A stretch of DNA of 33,438 nt, from the NCBI GenBank assembly GCA_014804675.1, contig JAAUZH010000014.1, positions 40,012 through 73,449 of the forward strand. Direction: 5' to 3'. The first letter of the stretch is position 1. Each line of letters begins with the position of its first letter. The stretch is from Lachnospiraceae bacterium (lineage in GTDB: Bacteria; Bacillota; Clostridia; Lachnospirales; Lachnospiraceae). This document shows positions 8,781 through 17,000 of this stretch, in pieces. A model generated the notes under the pieces. That model was not told where the DNA came from and searched no databases. It saw only the letters and a program-made list of their open reading frames with translations. The position numbers were made by a program, and so were the translations under genes.

Positions 8781-9668
8781 TCAACATCCCTTTGTGTCAA
8801 AGGCATTTTGCAACTCGTGCATGAAGCGTTCTGCGATTGGTGTAAACACCTGTCTTTTTTTCCAAATAATGTACATATTTGTCTCAAGAGTGGGGAAAAG
8901 AGGACGGAATACCAGGCCGCTTCCCGGATTTGCGTGAATCAGATTTTCGAAGGTCAGAAGAAATCCAAGTCCCTCTTTTGCAAATATAGAACCGTTGTAA
9001 GAGAGCCGGAAAGAACCTTCCAGTTTTAATTCATCAAGCCGGTTGCCGCACCATCTTGGAAGATCCGTCCGCCAGCCTTGTTCGGAACAGAACAAGGGGA
9101 GGCCAAGCAAATCTTCAAACCGGATCACTTGTTTTTCTGACAGTTTACAGGATACAGGCATAATAACCCCCCAACGGTTGGAATCCGGTACTTTTAGGAC
9201 ATTATATTTTTCATAGTCCGGTTCTTCCACAATGACTGCAAAGTCGAGAATCCCTTTATCAAGCTTTTCTGTGACCTGTTCCGTGTCTCCGCTTGTAATA
9301 TGGTAATGAAAATCCGGGTATCGCTGTTTGAAATGCTTAATGACACTTGCAAGATGCCGGATTTGATAAGACTCTGCACAGCCAAAATATATATTTCCTC
9401 CAACAATATCATCCATAGCAGAAAATTCTGCTGTAATTTTATCCGCCATAGAAAGCAGATCTTCCGCCCTTTTGCGAAGCAGCATCCCCTCGTCAGTCAG
9501 TTCTATGGAAAAACTGTGGCGGATAAACAATTTTCTTCCCAATTCTTCTTCCAATCCTTTCAGCTGTTTGGAAAGTGTTGACTGGGACATATGAAGTCTC
9601 ACGGCCGCTTTTGACATATTTTCTTCACGGGCAACTTCTAAAAAATATCGTAATGTTCTAATTTCCAT
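8781..9668 (-). CDS. LysR-family transcriptional regulator
   Basis: 295 residues from the ATG at 9668, which begins MEIRTLRYFLEVAREENMS; AAGGTGG lies 8 bases upstream, so the longer GTG start at 9680 is less likely. Residues 1-60 are the winged helix (KAAVRLHMSQSTLSKQLKGL), followed by the linker and a LysR substrate-binding domain (GNIYFGCAES..., DFAVIVEEPDYEKY). It is divergent from the small gene and hydrolase at 9858-11102, the usual layout for a LysR target. Effector unknown. Confidence 0.92.
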   Translation of the reverse strand: MEIRTLRYFLEVAREENMSKAAVRLHMSQSTLSKQLKGLEEELGRKLFIRHSFSIELTDEGMLLRKRAEDLLSMADKITAEFSAMDDIVGGNIYFGCAESYQIRHLASVIKHFKQRYPDFHYHITSGDTEQVTEKLDKGILDFAVIVEEPDYEKYNVLKVPDSNRWGVIMPVSCKLSEKQVIRFEDLLGLPLFCSEQGWRTDLPRWCGNRLDELKLEGSFRLSYNGSIFAKEGLGFLLTFENLIHANPGSGLVFRPLFPTLETNMYIIWKKRQVFTPIAERFMHELQNAFDTKGC

Positions 9669-9779
9669 GACATACACCACCTTATTTCTGGAAACCCCAG
9701 ACTCCGCTTCGCTTAGGCAGCGAAAAGTCTCACCTTACGGTTCTGCTTTTCCCCATTATAACATGAAATGAAAAAAAAT

Positions 9780-9793
9780 CATATCACGATATG
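9780..9793. promoter_or_regulatory. Dyad in the divergent LysR/hydrolase promoter region
   Basis: CATATC-AC-GATATG is a perfect 6-bp dyad with a 2-base centre, lying in the 189-bp gap between the LysR start (9668) and the start at 9858. LysR proteins bind interrupted dyads in such divergent regions. Assignment as the LysR site is inference. Confidence 0.35.
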
Positions 9794-9857
9794 AATTATT
9801 ACCATTCGCAGATGTTCCATCACAGATGTATAATGATTTTGAAAAAGAGGTGAGGAA

Positions 9858-10103
9858 ATGCAGCAAGTGACAAACGCAAACGAATGGATTCGCCATCTTC
9901 ATGAATTGGGTTGTAATGATGAGATGACAATGCAGATTGTAAATCTTGTGCAGGCAAATGACATAGATAGGGTAACTGAGTTGTTGCGGCAACATAAAAG
10001 AGTTCTTCTTGATGAGCTTCATGATTCGGAAAATAAGGTTGATCTTCTGGATTTCCTGCTCTATCAATTGAAGAAAGCAAAAAAAGAAAGGATGGTATTT
10101 TAA
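9858..10103 (+). CDS. Small helical protein of unknown function
   Basis: 81 residues with GAGGTGAGG before the ATG. Charged and helical throughout (ELLRQHKRVLLDELHDSENK, LLDFLLYQLKKAKKE), without signal peptide or cysteine motif. It resembles small conserved proteins seen beside regulators and reductases in Clostridia, but I cannot name a family. It ends at 10103 and the hydrolase ATG starts at 10104, so the two are almost certainly cotranscribed and translationally linked. Confidence 0.7.
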   Translation: MQQVTNANEWIRHLHELGCNDEMTMQIVNLVQANDIDRVTELLRQHKRVLLDELHDSENKVDLLDFLLYQLKKAKKERMVF

Positions 10104-11102
10104 ATGGTATCGGAAAATTTAAACTTAACAAAGGAATGGGATAAGATCTTCCCTAAGAGTGAAAAGGTCAATCATAGTAAAGTAACATTTCACAACCGTT
10201 ATGGCATTACGTTGGCGGCAGATATGTATGTGCCTAAAAATGTGGAAGGCAAGCTGGCAGCAATTGCAGTATGCGGTCCTTTTGGCGCTGTCAAGGAACA
10301 GGCGGCAGGCTTGTATGCCCAGAATATGGCTGAGCGGGGGTTTCTGACGATTGCATTTGATCCGTCATTTACCGGTGAGAGTGGCGGCCAGCCCCGCTAT
10401 ATGGCTTCTCCTGACATCAATACAGAGGACTTTCAGGCTGCTGTTGATTTCCTGTCTCTGCAGGAAAATGTTGATTCAGAGAAAATCGGTATTATCGGTA
10501 TTTGCGGCTGGGGCGGCATGGCATTGAACGTGGCGGCTCTGGATACCCGGATCAAAGCAACCGTGGCTTCCACTATGTATGATATGTCCCGTGTAAATGC
10601 CAAGGGCTATTTTGATTCGGAAGACAGTTCTGATGCCCGTTATGCAAAGCGTCAGGCCATGAATGCACAGAGGCTGGTTGATTACAGGAATGGGAACTAT
10701 GCGCTTGGCGGCGGTGTAGTTGACCCCCTTCCCGAAGATGCGCCATTTTTTGTTAAGGATTATTATGACTACTACAAAACAGAACGGGGCTACCATACCC
10801 GTTCGCTGAACTCCAATGGCGGCTGGAATGTAACTGGCTGTATGTCCTTTCTGAACCAGCCTATCCTGCAATACAGCAATGAGATCAGGAGCGCCGTTCT
10901 GATCATGCATGGGGAGAAGGCGCATTCCTGTTATTTCAGCAAGGATGCTTACGCAAATATGGTAAAGGAAAATCCTTATGCAGATAACAAAGAACTTCTG
11001 ATCCTTCCAGATATGGTTCATACTGATTTATATGATGGCGGCGGAAAAGATGCGATTCCCTTTGACAGGCTGACGGAGTTTTTTACGGAATACTTGAAAT
11101 AA
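10104..11102 (+). CDS. Alpha/beta hydrolase, YcjY-like
   Basis: 332 residues along the alpha/beta-hydrolase fold: LAADMYVPKNVEGKLAAIAV, oxyanion-region CGPFGAVKEQ, FDPSFTGESGG, elbow IGIIGICGWGGMALN, STMYDMSRVNAKGYF, GYHTRSLNSNGGW, VLIMHGEKAHS (acid strand) and PDMVHTDLYD (catalytic His). This order matches E. coli YcjY-like proteins. The usual GxSxG serine is not present at the elbow; the sequence is GICGWGG, so Cys is a possible nucleophile. Substrate unknown. It is probably under the divergent LysR. Confidence 0.85.
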   Translation: MVSENLNLTKEWDKIFPKSEKVNHSKVTFHNRYGITLAADMYVPKNVEGKLAAIAVCGPFGAVKEQAAGLYAQNMAERGFLTIAFDPSFTGESGGQPRYMASPDINTEDFQAAVDFLSLQENVDSEKIGIIGICGWGGMALNVAALDTRIKATVASTMYDMSRVNAKGYFDSEDSSDARYAKRQAMNAQRLVDYRNGNYALGGGVVDPLPEDAPFFVKDYYDYYKTERGYHTRSLNSNGGWNVTGCMSFLNQPILQYSNEIRSAVLIMHGEKAHSCYFSKDAYANMVKENPYADNKELLILPDMVHTDLYDGGGKDAIPFDRLTEFFTEYLK

Positions 11103-11164
11103 TATGAGGAACGGGCGGTATGAAAATATGTCTTTGTCGGAAGTTTATGAAAGGAGACGTTAAT

Positions 11165-11487
11165 TTGACAAAAATTAAGTGCAGACCTACAGTTTTATTT
11201 TTGATTTTTGTGTTACAACTGCTGTTATTATCAGGATGTGGTCTGTCAAAGCCTGAGCAGAAAAGTGAAAATGCAGTGGAAGTAGTGGGAAAATGTCAGC
11301 GGACGGACAAAAAGCGCCTGAAGTTGTTTTGAACAGCGGATATGAGATGCCGGTATTAGGACTTGGTACGTATTCTTTATTAGAGGATAAATGTGTGGAT
11401 TCAGTGTATACTGCAATAGAGTCCGGTTATCGTCTGATTGATACTGCGTATATGTATCACAACGATGTGATATGTTGTGAAGCGTAG
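11165..11487 (+). pseudogene. Lipoprotein-anchored aldo/keto reductase, frameshifted and truncated
   Basis: From a TTG at 11165 (AAAGGAG 8 bases upstream) the frame gives a lipoprotein signal with lipobox LLSGC and then SKPEQKSENAVEVV. A one-base shift near 11290 moves to a frame reading APEVVLNSGYEMPVLGLGTY and SVYTAIESGYRLIDTAYMYH, the N-terminal signature of aldo/keto reductases including the D of the catalytic set. It stops at 11487 after about 60 residues of a domain normally 270 long. A membrane-anchored AKR once stood here. Confidence 0.75.
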
Positions 11488-11538
11488 ATGTCAGATTTCT
11501 CTAAAAGCTTGTATTTTAGCAGAAATCTCCATCTGCTA

Positions 11539-11593
11539 GTCAGATACAAGTATCTGACTCTTGCGGCATTCGCCAAATTGACATACAAGTATG
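11539..11593. repeat. Two short hairpins sharing the core ATACAAGTAT
   Basis: GTCAGATAC-AA-GTATCTGAC at 11539-11558 is a 9-bp perfect inverted repeat with a 2-base centre. CATAC-AA-GTATG at 11582-11593 repeats the same core about 39 bases later. They lie in the gene-free stretch 11488-11750, just after the truncated reductase and before the TnpV remnant. They could be mobile-element ends or transcript structures; no function is shown. Confidence 0.5.
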
Positions 11594-11750
11594 CCAGCTT
11601 GGCTCATTGCTCGCAGAAAATACAACATATGCGGCTGGCTCATTTGTGGTGAATGGAAAATTGCAGATGTTGTGATAAAGAAAGTGGGTGCTAGCTCTTT
11701 TTATTCGTATCTGTAAATAGTTTAGCATACACAAAGAAAGGCGGTTGTAT

Positions 11751-11880
11751 ATGGAAATTACTTACTATTGGGAAGGCGATTACCTGATCCCTGATCTGAA
11801 ACTTTCGGATACAATAGAATACCATATCGGTAAATGTGGCAGGATGCGGCAGCGTTTTTTAGAGGAGAAACACGGCGGCC
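11751..11880 (+). pseudogene. TnpV-like transposon protein, truncated
   Basis: The ATG at 11751 follows AAAGGCGG. The first ~43 residues, MEITYYWEGDYLIPDLKL, EYHIGKCGRMRQRFLEE, match the N-terminus of TnpV proteins of Tn4451-type mobilisable transposons (about 120 residues). After HGG the homology stops and the frame continues through unrelated sequence containing a perfect hairpin GGGGGAAC-AAA-GTTCCCCC (11918-11936). It marks an old mobile-element insertion or excision. Confidence 0.7.
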
Positions 11881-12028
11881 TTGACATCATCTGCGTCTCC
11901 TGCTATAGGGTAGTCAAGGGGGAACAAAGTTCCCCCATTACATTAAAAATGTCAATGGTGGGATTTTGCAAAAAATTAAAATCAGGGATTGACAGGACAA
12001 AAGAAATGGGTTTTCACCGTACATCTTG

Positions 12029-12464
12029 CTACGGCTTGCTCGTTTCTTTTTTTATTGTAAGAATGTCATACAGATATTTCCTGCCATTTTCAGCGTGGTT
12101 GATCAACAACCGGGCATGGAAAATGTTGTATCTGACGAGTACATTTTCTTCATAGACCGGGAGGGCAAAACGGACATCATATCTATACCAGCCGTATTTG
12201 GCATTTTTATTGTGTTTTTCCTTGCGGTTTTCTTCAAAAGCCATTAGATGCTATCTGAATCAGTTCCGGTATTGCAGTGGCGGCATTTGCTTTGGCTTTT
12301 GCATTTTCAGCGATTTCGTAATAGTCCCCGACATATCCTTCAAGATATTGCTTTACATCATCCCAGTCAATCTGCCGTTTCTCTTTGAAACGGATATCGT
12401 TGATCAATATCAGTTTTTTGCCGTCGGCATCGGTTATGATATTTACATTCCTGTTTTCAATCAT
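12029..12464 (-). pseudogene. Mobile-element protein (PBECR-like C-terminal region), frameshifted
   Basis: The frame beginning at the ATG at 12464 reads IENRNVNIITDADGKKLILI, NDIRFKEKRQIDWDDVKQYL and AIPELIQIASNGF. A shift near 12240 leads to EKHNKNAKYGWYRYDVRFAL and NHAENGRKYLYDILTIKKE. Together they reproduce, with an internal deletion after YYEIAE, a protein common on clostridial conjugative elements, whose tail resembles barnase/EndoU/colicin-E5-type nuclease domains. The family name is from memory; the frameshift is seen directly. Confidence 0.6.
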
Positions 12465-12538
12465 CCTTTTTGTTCCCCTTTTTCTTTTCTCTTGACTTAT
12501 AGACATTGAACTGATTCTTGTATCCCTGACTGCAAAAT

Positions 12539-12780
12539 TCATTTCGTAAGTTTAAAATCCGCAGTTGTCGGCAGGGCGGTCATAAAGTCGAGAAAAACGT
12601 ACTTCTGCACAAAGCCAAGCACGGACTCCATCAGGTCTTCTTCCGGAGCCTTGTGGATTGCGGCAAGCCCGACATTTATGGCATCAATGACGAGCTGTTC
12701 TGCTTCCTGCATGGGACGGTACATTTCCGGTTTCGCACCTTTGGAAACTGTTATGTAAAGACTGCCGTCACTATCTGTCT
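12539..12780 (-). pseudogene. Fragment of a DUF6076-like mobile-element protein
   Basis: Reading leftward from about 12780: GSLYITVSKGAKPEMYRPM, QEAEQLVIDAINVGLAAIHK, then GFVQKYVFLDFMTALPTT and a stop. This resembles the N-terminal part of large clostridial mobile-element proteins. An in-frame stop precedes the fragment and the homologous part ends early, so both ends are lost. Family assignment is tentative. Confidence 0.4.
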
Positions 12781-12996
12781 TATATTACGTCAGATGATGT
12801 GACAGGATTGATGGATTGGAGCAGATTTTCTATGAAGAATTTATTTGAACATACCAGCGCACCGTGGATCCGGTACAGCAGCTATGAATACTTTCTACAT
12901 TATAAACAGTTACTCATTACCGGTCAAGCCGCCTGTTTTCCTTGTTTGAAAAGCATGTGGAATTATATTGAATGGTATGGTATATTTTTTAAGTAG
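12772..12996 (+). pseudogene. Unidentified coding fragment
   Basis: An open frame reads YITSDDVTGLMDWSRFSMKN, LFEHTSAPWIRYSSYEYFLH and ends at 12996. It has protein-like composition with many aromatic residues, no ribosome site and no good start. It overlaps the end of the opposite-strand fragment, which fits accumulated mobile-element debris. No family recognised. Confidence 0.35.
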
Positions 12997-13089
12997 TTTA
13001 GAATAATAAATCGGTATTTGTCGAGATGTAAATTCCTGTTTAATGGAATAAGGTTGATAATATATTCGATTTTGAGCTAAAAATAAAAA

Positions 13090-13126
13090 TAACGCAGCGT
13101 GATATATTGCTTGTTACGCTACGTTA
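13090..13126 (+). promoter_or_regulatory. Hairpin in the leader of the MerR/CPBP operon
   Basis: The arms 13090-13102 and 13114-13126 (TAACGCAGCGTGA and TTACGCTACGTTA) pair over 13 positions, with two G-U pairs as RNA, around an 11-base loop. It lies 35 bases before the MerR start and has no T run, so it may be an operator-like dyad or an mRNA structure rather than a terminator. The rest of 12997-13160 shows nothing else. Confidence 0.45.
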
Positions 13127-13160
13127 TATACTAATATAGCCTTTGAAAGGAGGCAGAGAT

Positions 13161-13895
13161 ATGTCATTATATACAACCGGAGAACTTGCAAAGAAGTGTG
13201 GTGTTTCAGTAAGAACTGTTCAATACTATGACGAAAGAGGAATTCTTGTTCCAACGGATTTGACAGAGGGAGGAAGAAGACTTTTCTCTGAAGATGATGT
13301 TGCTACATTGGAAACAATTTGTTTTTTAAGAGATTTGGATATCTCTATTAAAGATATTGCTGAAATATTGGAATCCGATGAGTCAAAAAAAGTGATTGAA
13401 CTTTTGCTTGATGAACAGGAGAAAAACATTCAGGTAGATGTTAAGAGAAAAACGGAACAATTAGAAAAAATAAAAAGTATAAGAGGTGCTTTATCTTCTT
13501 TCAAGGATGGATCGCAAAAAACAATTCATGACATATCGCAGGTTATGGAAGAAAAAGATAAATTAAAGAAAATGTACAAAAAGATGGGGATAATCTTAAT
13601 TCCGTTAGAAACTGCAGAAATTGTGACTTTTGTCATTTGTATACTAAAAGGAATTTGGATATGGATACCGCTTTTTGTAGCTTTGGCAGTACATGTTATT
13701 TGTGCTTTTTTTATGGTTGACTATTGGTATAAACAGACAGAGTATATTTGCCCTGAATGTCATATCAGGTTTCAGCCCAAGAAAATGGAAGCAGTATTTG
13801 GAAATCATACTCCAAAGATGAGAAAGTTAACTTGTCCCAATTGTAAGAGAAAAATTTGGAGTCTTGAAGTATACAGAAAAGGGGGTAATTCATAA
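13161..13895 (+). CDS. MerR-family regulator with two membrane helices and a C-terminal zinc ribbon
   Basis: The ATG at 13161 follows AAAGGAGG; 244 residues. Residues 3-70 are the MerR DNA-binding domain (YTTGELAKKCGVSVRTVQYY, EGGRRLFSEDDVATLETI). Residues 85-140 form the antiparallel dimer coiled coil. Residues about 143-162 and 165-187 are two hydrophobic helices, and the tail holds CPEC (197-200) and CPNC (225-228), a zinc ribbon. Typical MerR proteins lack membrane segments. The next gene, a CPBP intramembrane protease, starts on the last base of this stop codon (TAATG), so their synthesis is coupled. Membrane tethering and cleavage are inferences. Confidence 0.88.
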   Translation: MSLYTTGELAKKCGVSVRTVQYYDERGILVPTDLTEGGRRLFSEDDVATLETICFLRDLDISIKDIAEILESDESKKVIELLLDEQEKNIQVDVKRKTEQLEKIKSIRGALSSFKDGSQKTIHDISQVMEEKDKLKKMYKKMGIILIPLETAEIVTFVICILKGIWIWIPLFVALAVHVICAFFMVDYWYKQTEYICPECHIRFQPKKMEAVFGNHTPKMRKLTCPNCKRKIWSLEVYRKGGNS

Positions 13896-14782
13896 TGGGA
13901 AAAACAATAATTAGTAGAAAACAATTTACGATATATATGATAGTGGCATTTGGATTGGCATGGATTTTGGAAATTATTGCAAGCATTTTTAGCAACAATG
14001 GAAATGAAATGGTATTTGTGATTATTATGATGATAACTATGTTTATGCCTTTTATGGCTACACTTATAGCAAGGATTCCATTAAAAGGTATGGGATGGGT
14101 TCCGCATCTAAAGGGTAAAATTCGATATGTATTCTTTGCACTTTGGATGCCCGCTTTACTAAGCATCATTGGTGGAGTTTTGTTTTTTATAATCTTTCCC
14201 AAGGCGTTTGATCCTGAATTTTTGACCTTGTGCGGACTTATGGAAGCGGCTGGTGCGTTAGAACAGCTGGAATCGCTAGGATTAACAATCCCAATATATA
14301 TACTGATTTCTAGTATTCAGGCAGTTACATTTGCACCATTTCTTAATATGTTTACTGCATTAGGTGAAGAGGTCGGTTGGAGAGGTGCTTTGTATCCATA
14401 CTTGAAGGAGAAACTTGGTGTCACTAAGGGACGTGTCGTGGGTGGTGTAATTTGGGGTTCTTGGCACTGGCCAATTATGATTCTTGCTGGTTATGAGTAT
14501 GGTAAAGAATATATTGGAGCCCCAGTGCTAGGTCCGATTGTATTCTGTATCTGTACTGTTATGATGGGTATTTTGTTTGATTATGTGTATGAAAAGACAG
14601 AAACTATTTGGCTTCCATCACTGATGCATGGTGCAGCCAATGCATTTACCATATTCATTTATCTTTCTAAACCTGAGTATGCAGATAAGGCAATCCTTGG
14701 TCCAGCATATATTGGTATTATCAGTATGATTCCAATGATTATTGTGGCAGTCATCATTTGCGTAAAGCAGAAAAGAAATTGA
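13895..14782 (+). CDS. CPBP-family intramembrane metalloprotease
   Basis: 295 residues with about eight hydrophobic helices. The CPBP (CAAX protease/bacteriocin-processing) motifs are complete: EEVGWRG at 158-164 (motif 1), HWP at 191-193 preceded by WGSW (motif 2), and H245 in SLMHGAAN (motif 3). Such enzymes act on membrane substrates such as prenylated proteins, bacteriocins or anti-sigma factors. GGGGGT serves as ribosome site inside the MerR end, and the one-base TAATG overlap implies coupling. The membrane-anchored MerR is the obvious candidate partner, which is inference. Confidence 0.9.
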   Translation: MGKTIISRKQFTIYMIVAFGLAWILEIIASIFSNNGNEMVFVIIMMITMFMPFMATLIARIPLKGMGWVPHLKGKIRYVFFALWMPALLSIIGGVLFFIIFPKAFDPEFLTLCGLMEAAGALEQLESLGLTIPIYILISSIQAVTFAPFLNMFTALGEEVGWRGALYPYLKEKLGVTKGRVVGGVIWGSWHWPIMILAGYEYGKEYIGAPVLGPIVFCICTVMMGILFDYVYEKTETIWLPSLMHGAANAFTIFIYLSKPEYADKAILGPAYIGIISMIPMIIVAVIICVKQKRN

Positions 14783-14877
14783 TATTATATCTAAGTAAAA
14801 GATATCGACAGATTCCATTTTGCCTTTCAGATTTTGTACTATTATTTTGATATTTTGAAAGTGAATAACAAATAAAG

Positions 14878-14922
14878 AAAAATGCTTAAAATCATATTAT
14901 AAAAGATTCTAAGCATTTTTTA
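14878..14922 (+). terminator. Intrinsic terminator after the MerR/CPBP operon
   Basis: AAAAATGCTTAAAATC (14878-14893) and GATTCTAAGCATTTTT (14905-14920) pair over 16 positions with one mismatch around an 11-base loop, followed by T-rich sequence. The A-rich 5' side would let it act from the other strand too. Confidence 0.75.
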
Positions 14923-15091
14923 CTTATAATTTATTTGGGGACAGTCATAATGTCAGTGTTATTTGATTTTGGTTCATGATTGTATTATTCATTGCAGGCA
15001 TGAGGAAATAATCATTATAAGTATTGGACTTTTATAGAATTAACCATTATAAAAAGGCAAATTTTTTTGTCCCGTACTTGACAGATGATAT

Positions 15092-15319
15092 TATCCCATC
15101 TGGTGGGGAAATACTCCGAGAATTATCAACACGTTTGTTGAGGCCTATGACTTCTCAGGCAAGATGATTGTCCCCTTCTGTACTTCCGACGGCAGCGATA
15201 TTGGCAACGGCGCCACGAATCTTCATTCAGCCACAAGTGACGCAGCATGGCTGGATGGCAGGAAATTTTGGGCACATATACTGTTACTGTCCCTTACGGC
15301 CTTTGAAATCAATAAGTAG
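15092..15319 (+). pseudogene. Flavodoxin remnant
   Basis: The frame reads YPIWWGNTPRIINTFVEAYD, FSGKMIVPFCTSDGSDIGNG and ATNLHSATSDAAWLDGRKF, the C-terminal half of clostridial flavodoxins, including the WWG loop next to the FMN. The N-terminal phosphate-binding loop (about 75 residues) is absent; the frame is closed just upstream and homology is lost after GRKF. Everything else in the gap 14783-15483 is the terminator, this remnant and the next promoter. Confidence 0.8.
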
Positions 15320-15347
15320 GTTTTAGGTTTTAGTTTTGAAAAACCAA

Positions 15348-15392
15348 TTGACAAGAATTCTCTTTATATTTATAATAAACCAAATGGGTTTA
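15348..15392 (+). promoter_or_regulatory. Consensus sigma-A promoter with dyad, upstream of tcdA
   Basis: TTGACA (15348-15353) and TATAAT (15371-15376) are separated by exactly 17 bases. A dyad TAAACC-AAATG-GGTTTA (15376-15392) overlaps the expected start point. A perfect promoter with an overlapping dyad suggests repression. The TGGG core resembles sites near two other promoters next to the rrf2 gene. Confidence 0.75.
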
Positions 15393-15483
15393 CTAGGAAA
15401 ATGGTGATTTGCGGGTGCACAGCATCCGCTGTTTTTCTATGTTGCAGTAAGAAGGTTAATTAAAAAAATAAGGAGATACATGG

Positions 15484-16284
15484 ATGCTTACACAGTTTTC
15501 AAGAACAGAATTATTGCTTGGGAAAGAGTCGATGAATCAATTATCCGGTTCAAAAGTTGCAATTTTTGGAATCGGAGGCGTAGGAGGATATGCCTGTGAA
15601 GCCCTTGTACGAAGTGGAGTCGGGGCATTTGATTTAATTGATGATGATAAAGTCTGTTTGACAAATCTGAACCGGCAGATCGTAGCTACACGAAAAACAG
15701 TGGGAAAATATAAGGCAGAAGTGATGAAAGAGCGGATTCTTGAAATCAATCCGGATGCAGATGTGACAATACATAAATGCTTTTTCCTGCCTGAAAATGC
15801 AGATGAATTTCCTTTTGAGGAATATGATTATATTGTTGATGCAGTGGATACGGTTACGGCTAAAATTGAACTTGTTATGAAGGCGCAGGAAAAAAATGTG
15901 CCGATTATCAGCTGCATGGGTGCGGGGAATAAATTAGATGGCAGTCAGTTCAAGGTTACTGATATTTATAAAACAGCAGTATGTCCTTTGGCAAAAGTCA
16001 TGCGGAGGGAATTGAAAAAACGTGGTGTAAAGAAATTAAAGGTTGTGTATTCGGAAGAAAAACCTACAAGACCGTTGGAGGATATGTCTATCAGCTGCAG
16101 GACAAACTGTATTTGTCCGCCCGGAGCAAAGCATAAGTGTACAGAAAGAAGGGACATTCCGGGAAGCGTGGCATTTGTGCCATCTGTGGCAGGGTTGATT
16201 CTTGCAGGTGAAGTAGTAAAAGACCTGTGCAGGGTAGAAATGGAAGGCAAAAGATGTGGAGCAAAGCCTGCGGAAAAAATTTAG
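15484..16284 (+). CDS. tcdA: tRNA threonylcarbamoyladenosine dehydratase (TcdA/CsdL, YgdL)
   Basis: 266 residues, E1/ThiF-like. The N-terminus has RTELLLGKE, the nucleotide-binding glycine motif GIGGVGG (residues 29-35) and the DDDKVCLTNLNRQ strand that binds ATP; the tail has SISCRTNCICPPGAK and RRDIPGSVAFVPSVAGLI. These are hallmarks of TcdA, which uses ATP to cyclise t6A37 of tRNA to ct6A and which partners with CsdA/CsdE sulfur-transfer proteins in E. coli. AAGGAG precedes the start. It overlaps the truncated TtcA-like gene by 29 bases, and an Rrf2 regulator follows, so sulfur metabolism is the theme. Confidence 0.92.
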   Translation: MLTQFSRTELLLGKESMNQLSGSKVAIFGIGGVGGYACEALVRSGVGAFDLIDDDKVCLTNLNRQIVATRKTVGKYKAEVMKERILEINPDADVTIHKCFFLPENADEFPFEEYDYIVDAVDTVTAKIELVMKAQEKNVPIISCMGAGNKLDGSQFKVTDIYKTAVCPLAKVMRRELKKRGVKKLKVVYSEEKPTRPLEDMSISCRTNCICPPGAKHKCTERRDIPGSVAFVPSVAGLILAGEVVKDLCRVEMEGKRCGAKPAEKI

Positions 16285-16573
16285 GAAAACGATCTGGTCG
16301 AGATTTACGAAGGCAATTAATACTTATGAGTTGGTAAAACCAGGGGATACAATAGCAGTTTGTATTTCCGGTGAAAAAGACTCCATGCTTATGGCAAAAT
16401 GCTTTCAGAAATTGAAATTGCATAATAAGGTTGAATTTGAGGCGAAGTTCCTTGTGATGGACCCGGGATATAGCCCGGCAAACCGTAAGGGAATTGAGGA
16501 AAATGCACGGAACCTGAATGTACCAATTGCTATCTTTGAATCGGATATTTTTGGCTCCGTGTATAATTGTTAA
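16256..16573 (+). pseudogene. TtcA/TilS-like ATP-pyrophosphatase, C-terminally truncated
   Basis: From a GTG at 16256, inside the end of tcdA, the frame gives FTKAINTYELVKPGDTIAVC, ISGEKDSMLMAKCFQ and LVMDPGYSPANRKGIEENAR, the N-terminus of clostridial TtcA-like tRNA thiolation enzymes. The PP-loop reads SGEKDS instead of the usual SGGKDS. The frame ends after FGSVYNC at residue 105, before the CxxC pair and the remaining ~130 residues, exactly where the opposite-strand rrf2 gene ends. It is probably a deletion remnant. Confidence 0.8.
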
Positions 16574-16977
16574 AACTTTCCGTTAATAAGATCTGCTATA
16601 GTTATATTGAAAAAATAGTCTTGTACAATGGTGTCAAATTTTTTCCACATGGGCAGAGTCTTACAGAAAGATTTTCTTGGGCATTGTTCTGCATCCGCAT
16701 CCAGACATGCAACGGTTGCCAGTGTTCCTTCCGTTAATTCCAGAATTTCACCTATTGTATATTCTTCGGGTCTGCGCATCAGGCGGTATCCGCCGCCTTT
16801 TCCGCTTGTACCCTTCACAAGCTTGCCTTTTACAAGAATTTTTACGATTAATTCCAGATATTTTTTTGAAATATCCTGTCTTGAAGCAGAGTCATCAAGT
16901 GGAATAGGCTTATCTGTGGACTGTTCTGCCAAGTCTATCATAAAGCGGATTGCATATCTTCCCTTTGTTGAAATCAT
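16570..16977 (-). CDS. Rrf2-family transcriptional regulator (CymR/IscR type)
   Basis: 135 residues starting MISTKGRYAIRFMIDLAEQS, the Rrf2 winged-helix opening, with the recognition region ISKKYLELIVKILVKGKLV and the wing SGKGGGYRLMR. Three cysteines, C-x7-C-x5-C, near residues 91-105 lie where IscR and NsrR bind an Fe-S cluster. AGGAGG precedes the ATG. It sits between tcdA and a predicted cystine-uptake operon, so a role in sensing cysteine or Fe-S supply is likely, as for CymR or IscR. The specific effector cannot be decided from sequence. Confidence 0.88.
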   Translation of the reverse strand: MISTKGRYAIRFMIDLAEQSTDKPIPLDDSASRQDISKKYLELIVKILVKGKLVKGTSGKGGGYRLMRRPEEYTIGEILELTEGTLATVACLDADAEQCPRKSFCKTLPMWKKFDTIVQDYFFNITIADLINGKF

Positions 16978-17000
16978 AATGAAATTCCTCCTATCTAACT

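Noticed and set aside
10476..11021. 181-codon minus-strand frame
   Set aside because: Antisense to the intact alpha/beta hydrolase, no supporting signals.
13090..13126. Intrinsic terminator before the MerR gene
   Set aside because: The hairpin is good but no T run follows, so an operator or mRNA structure is more likely.
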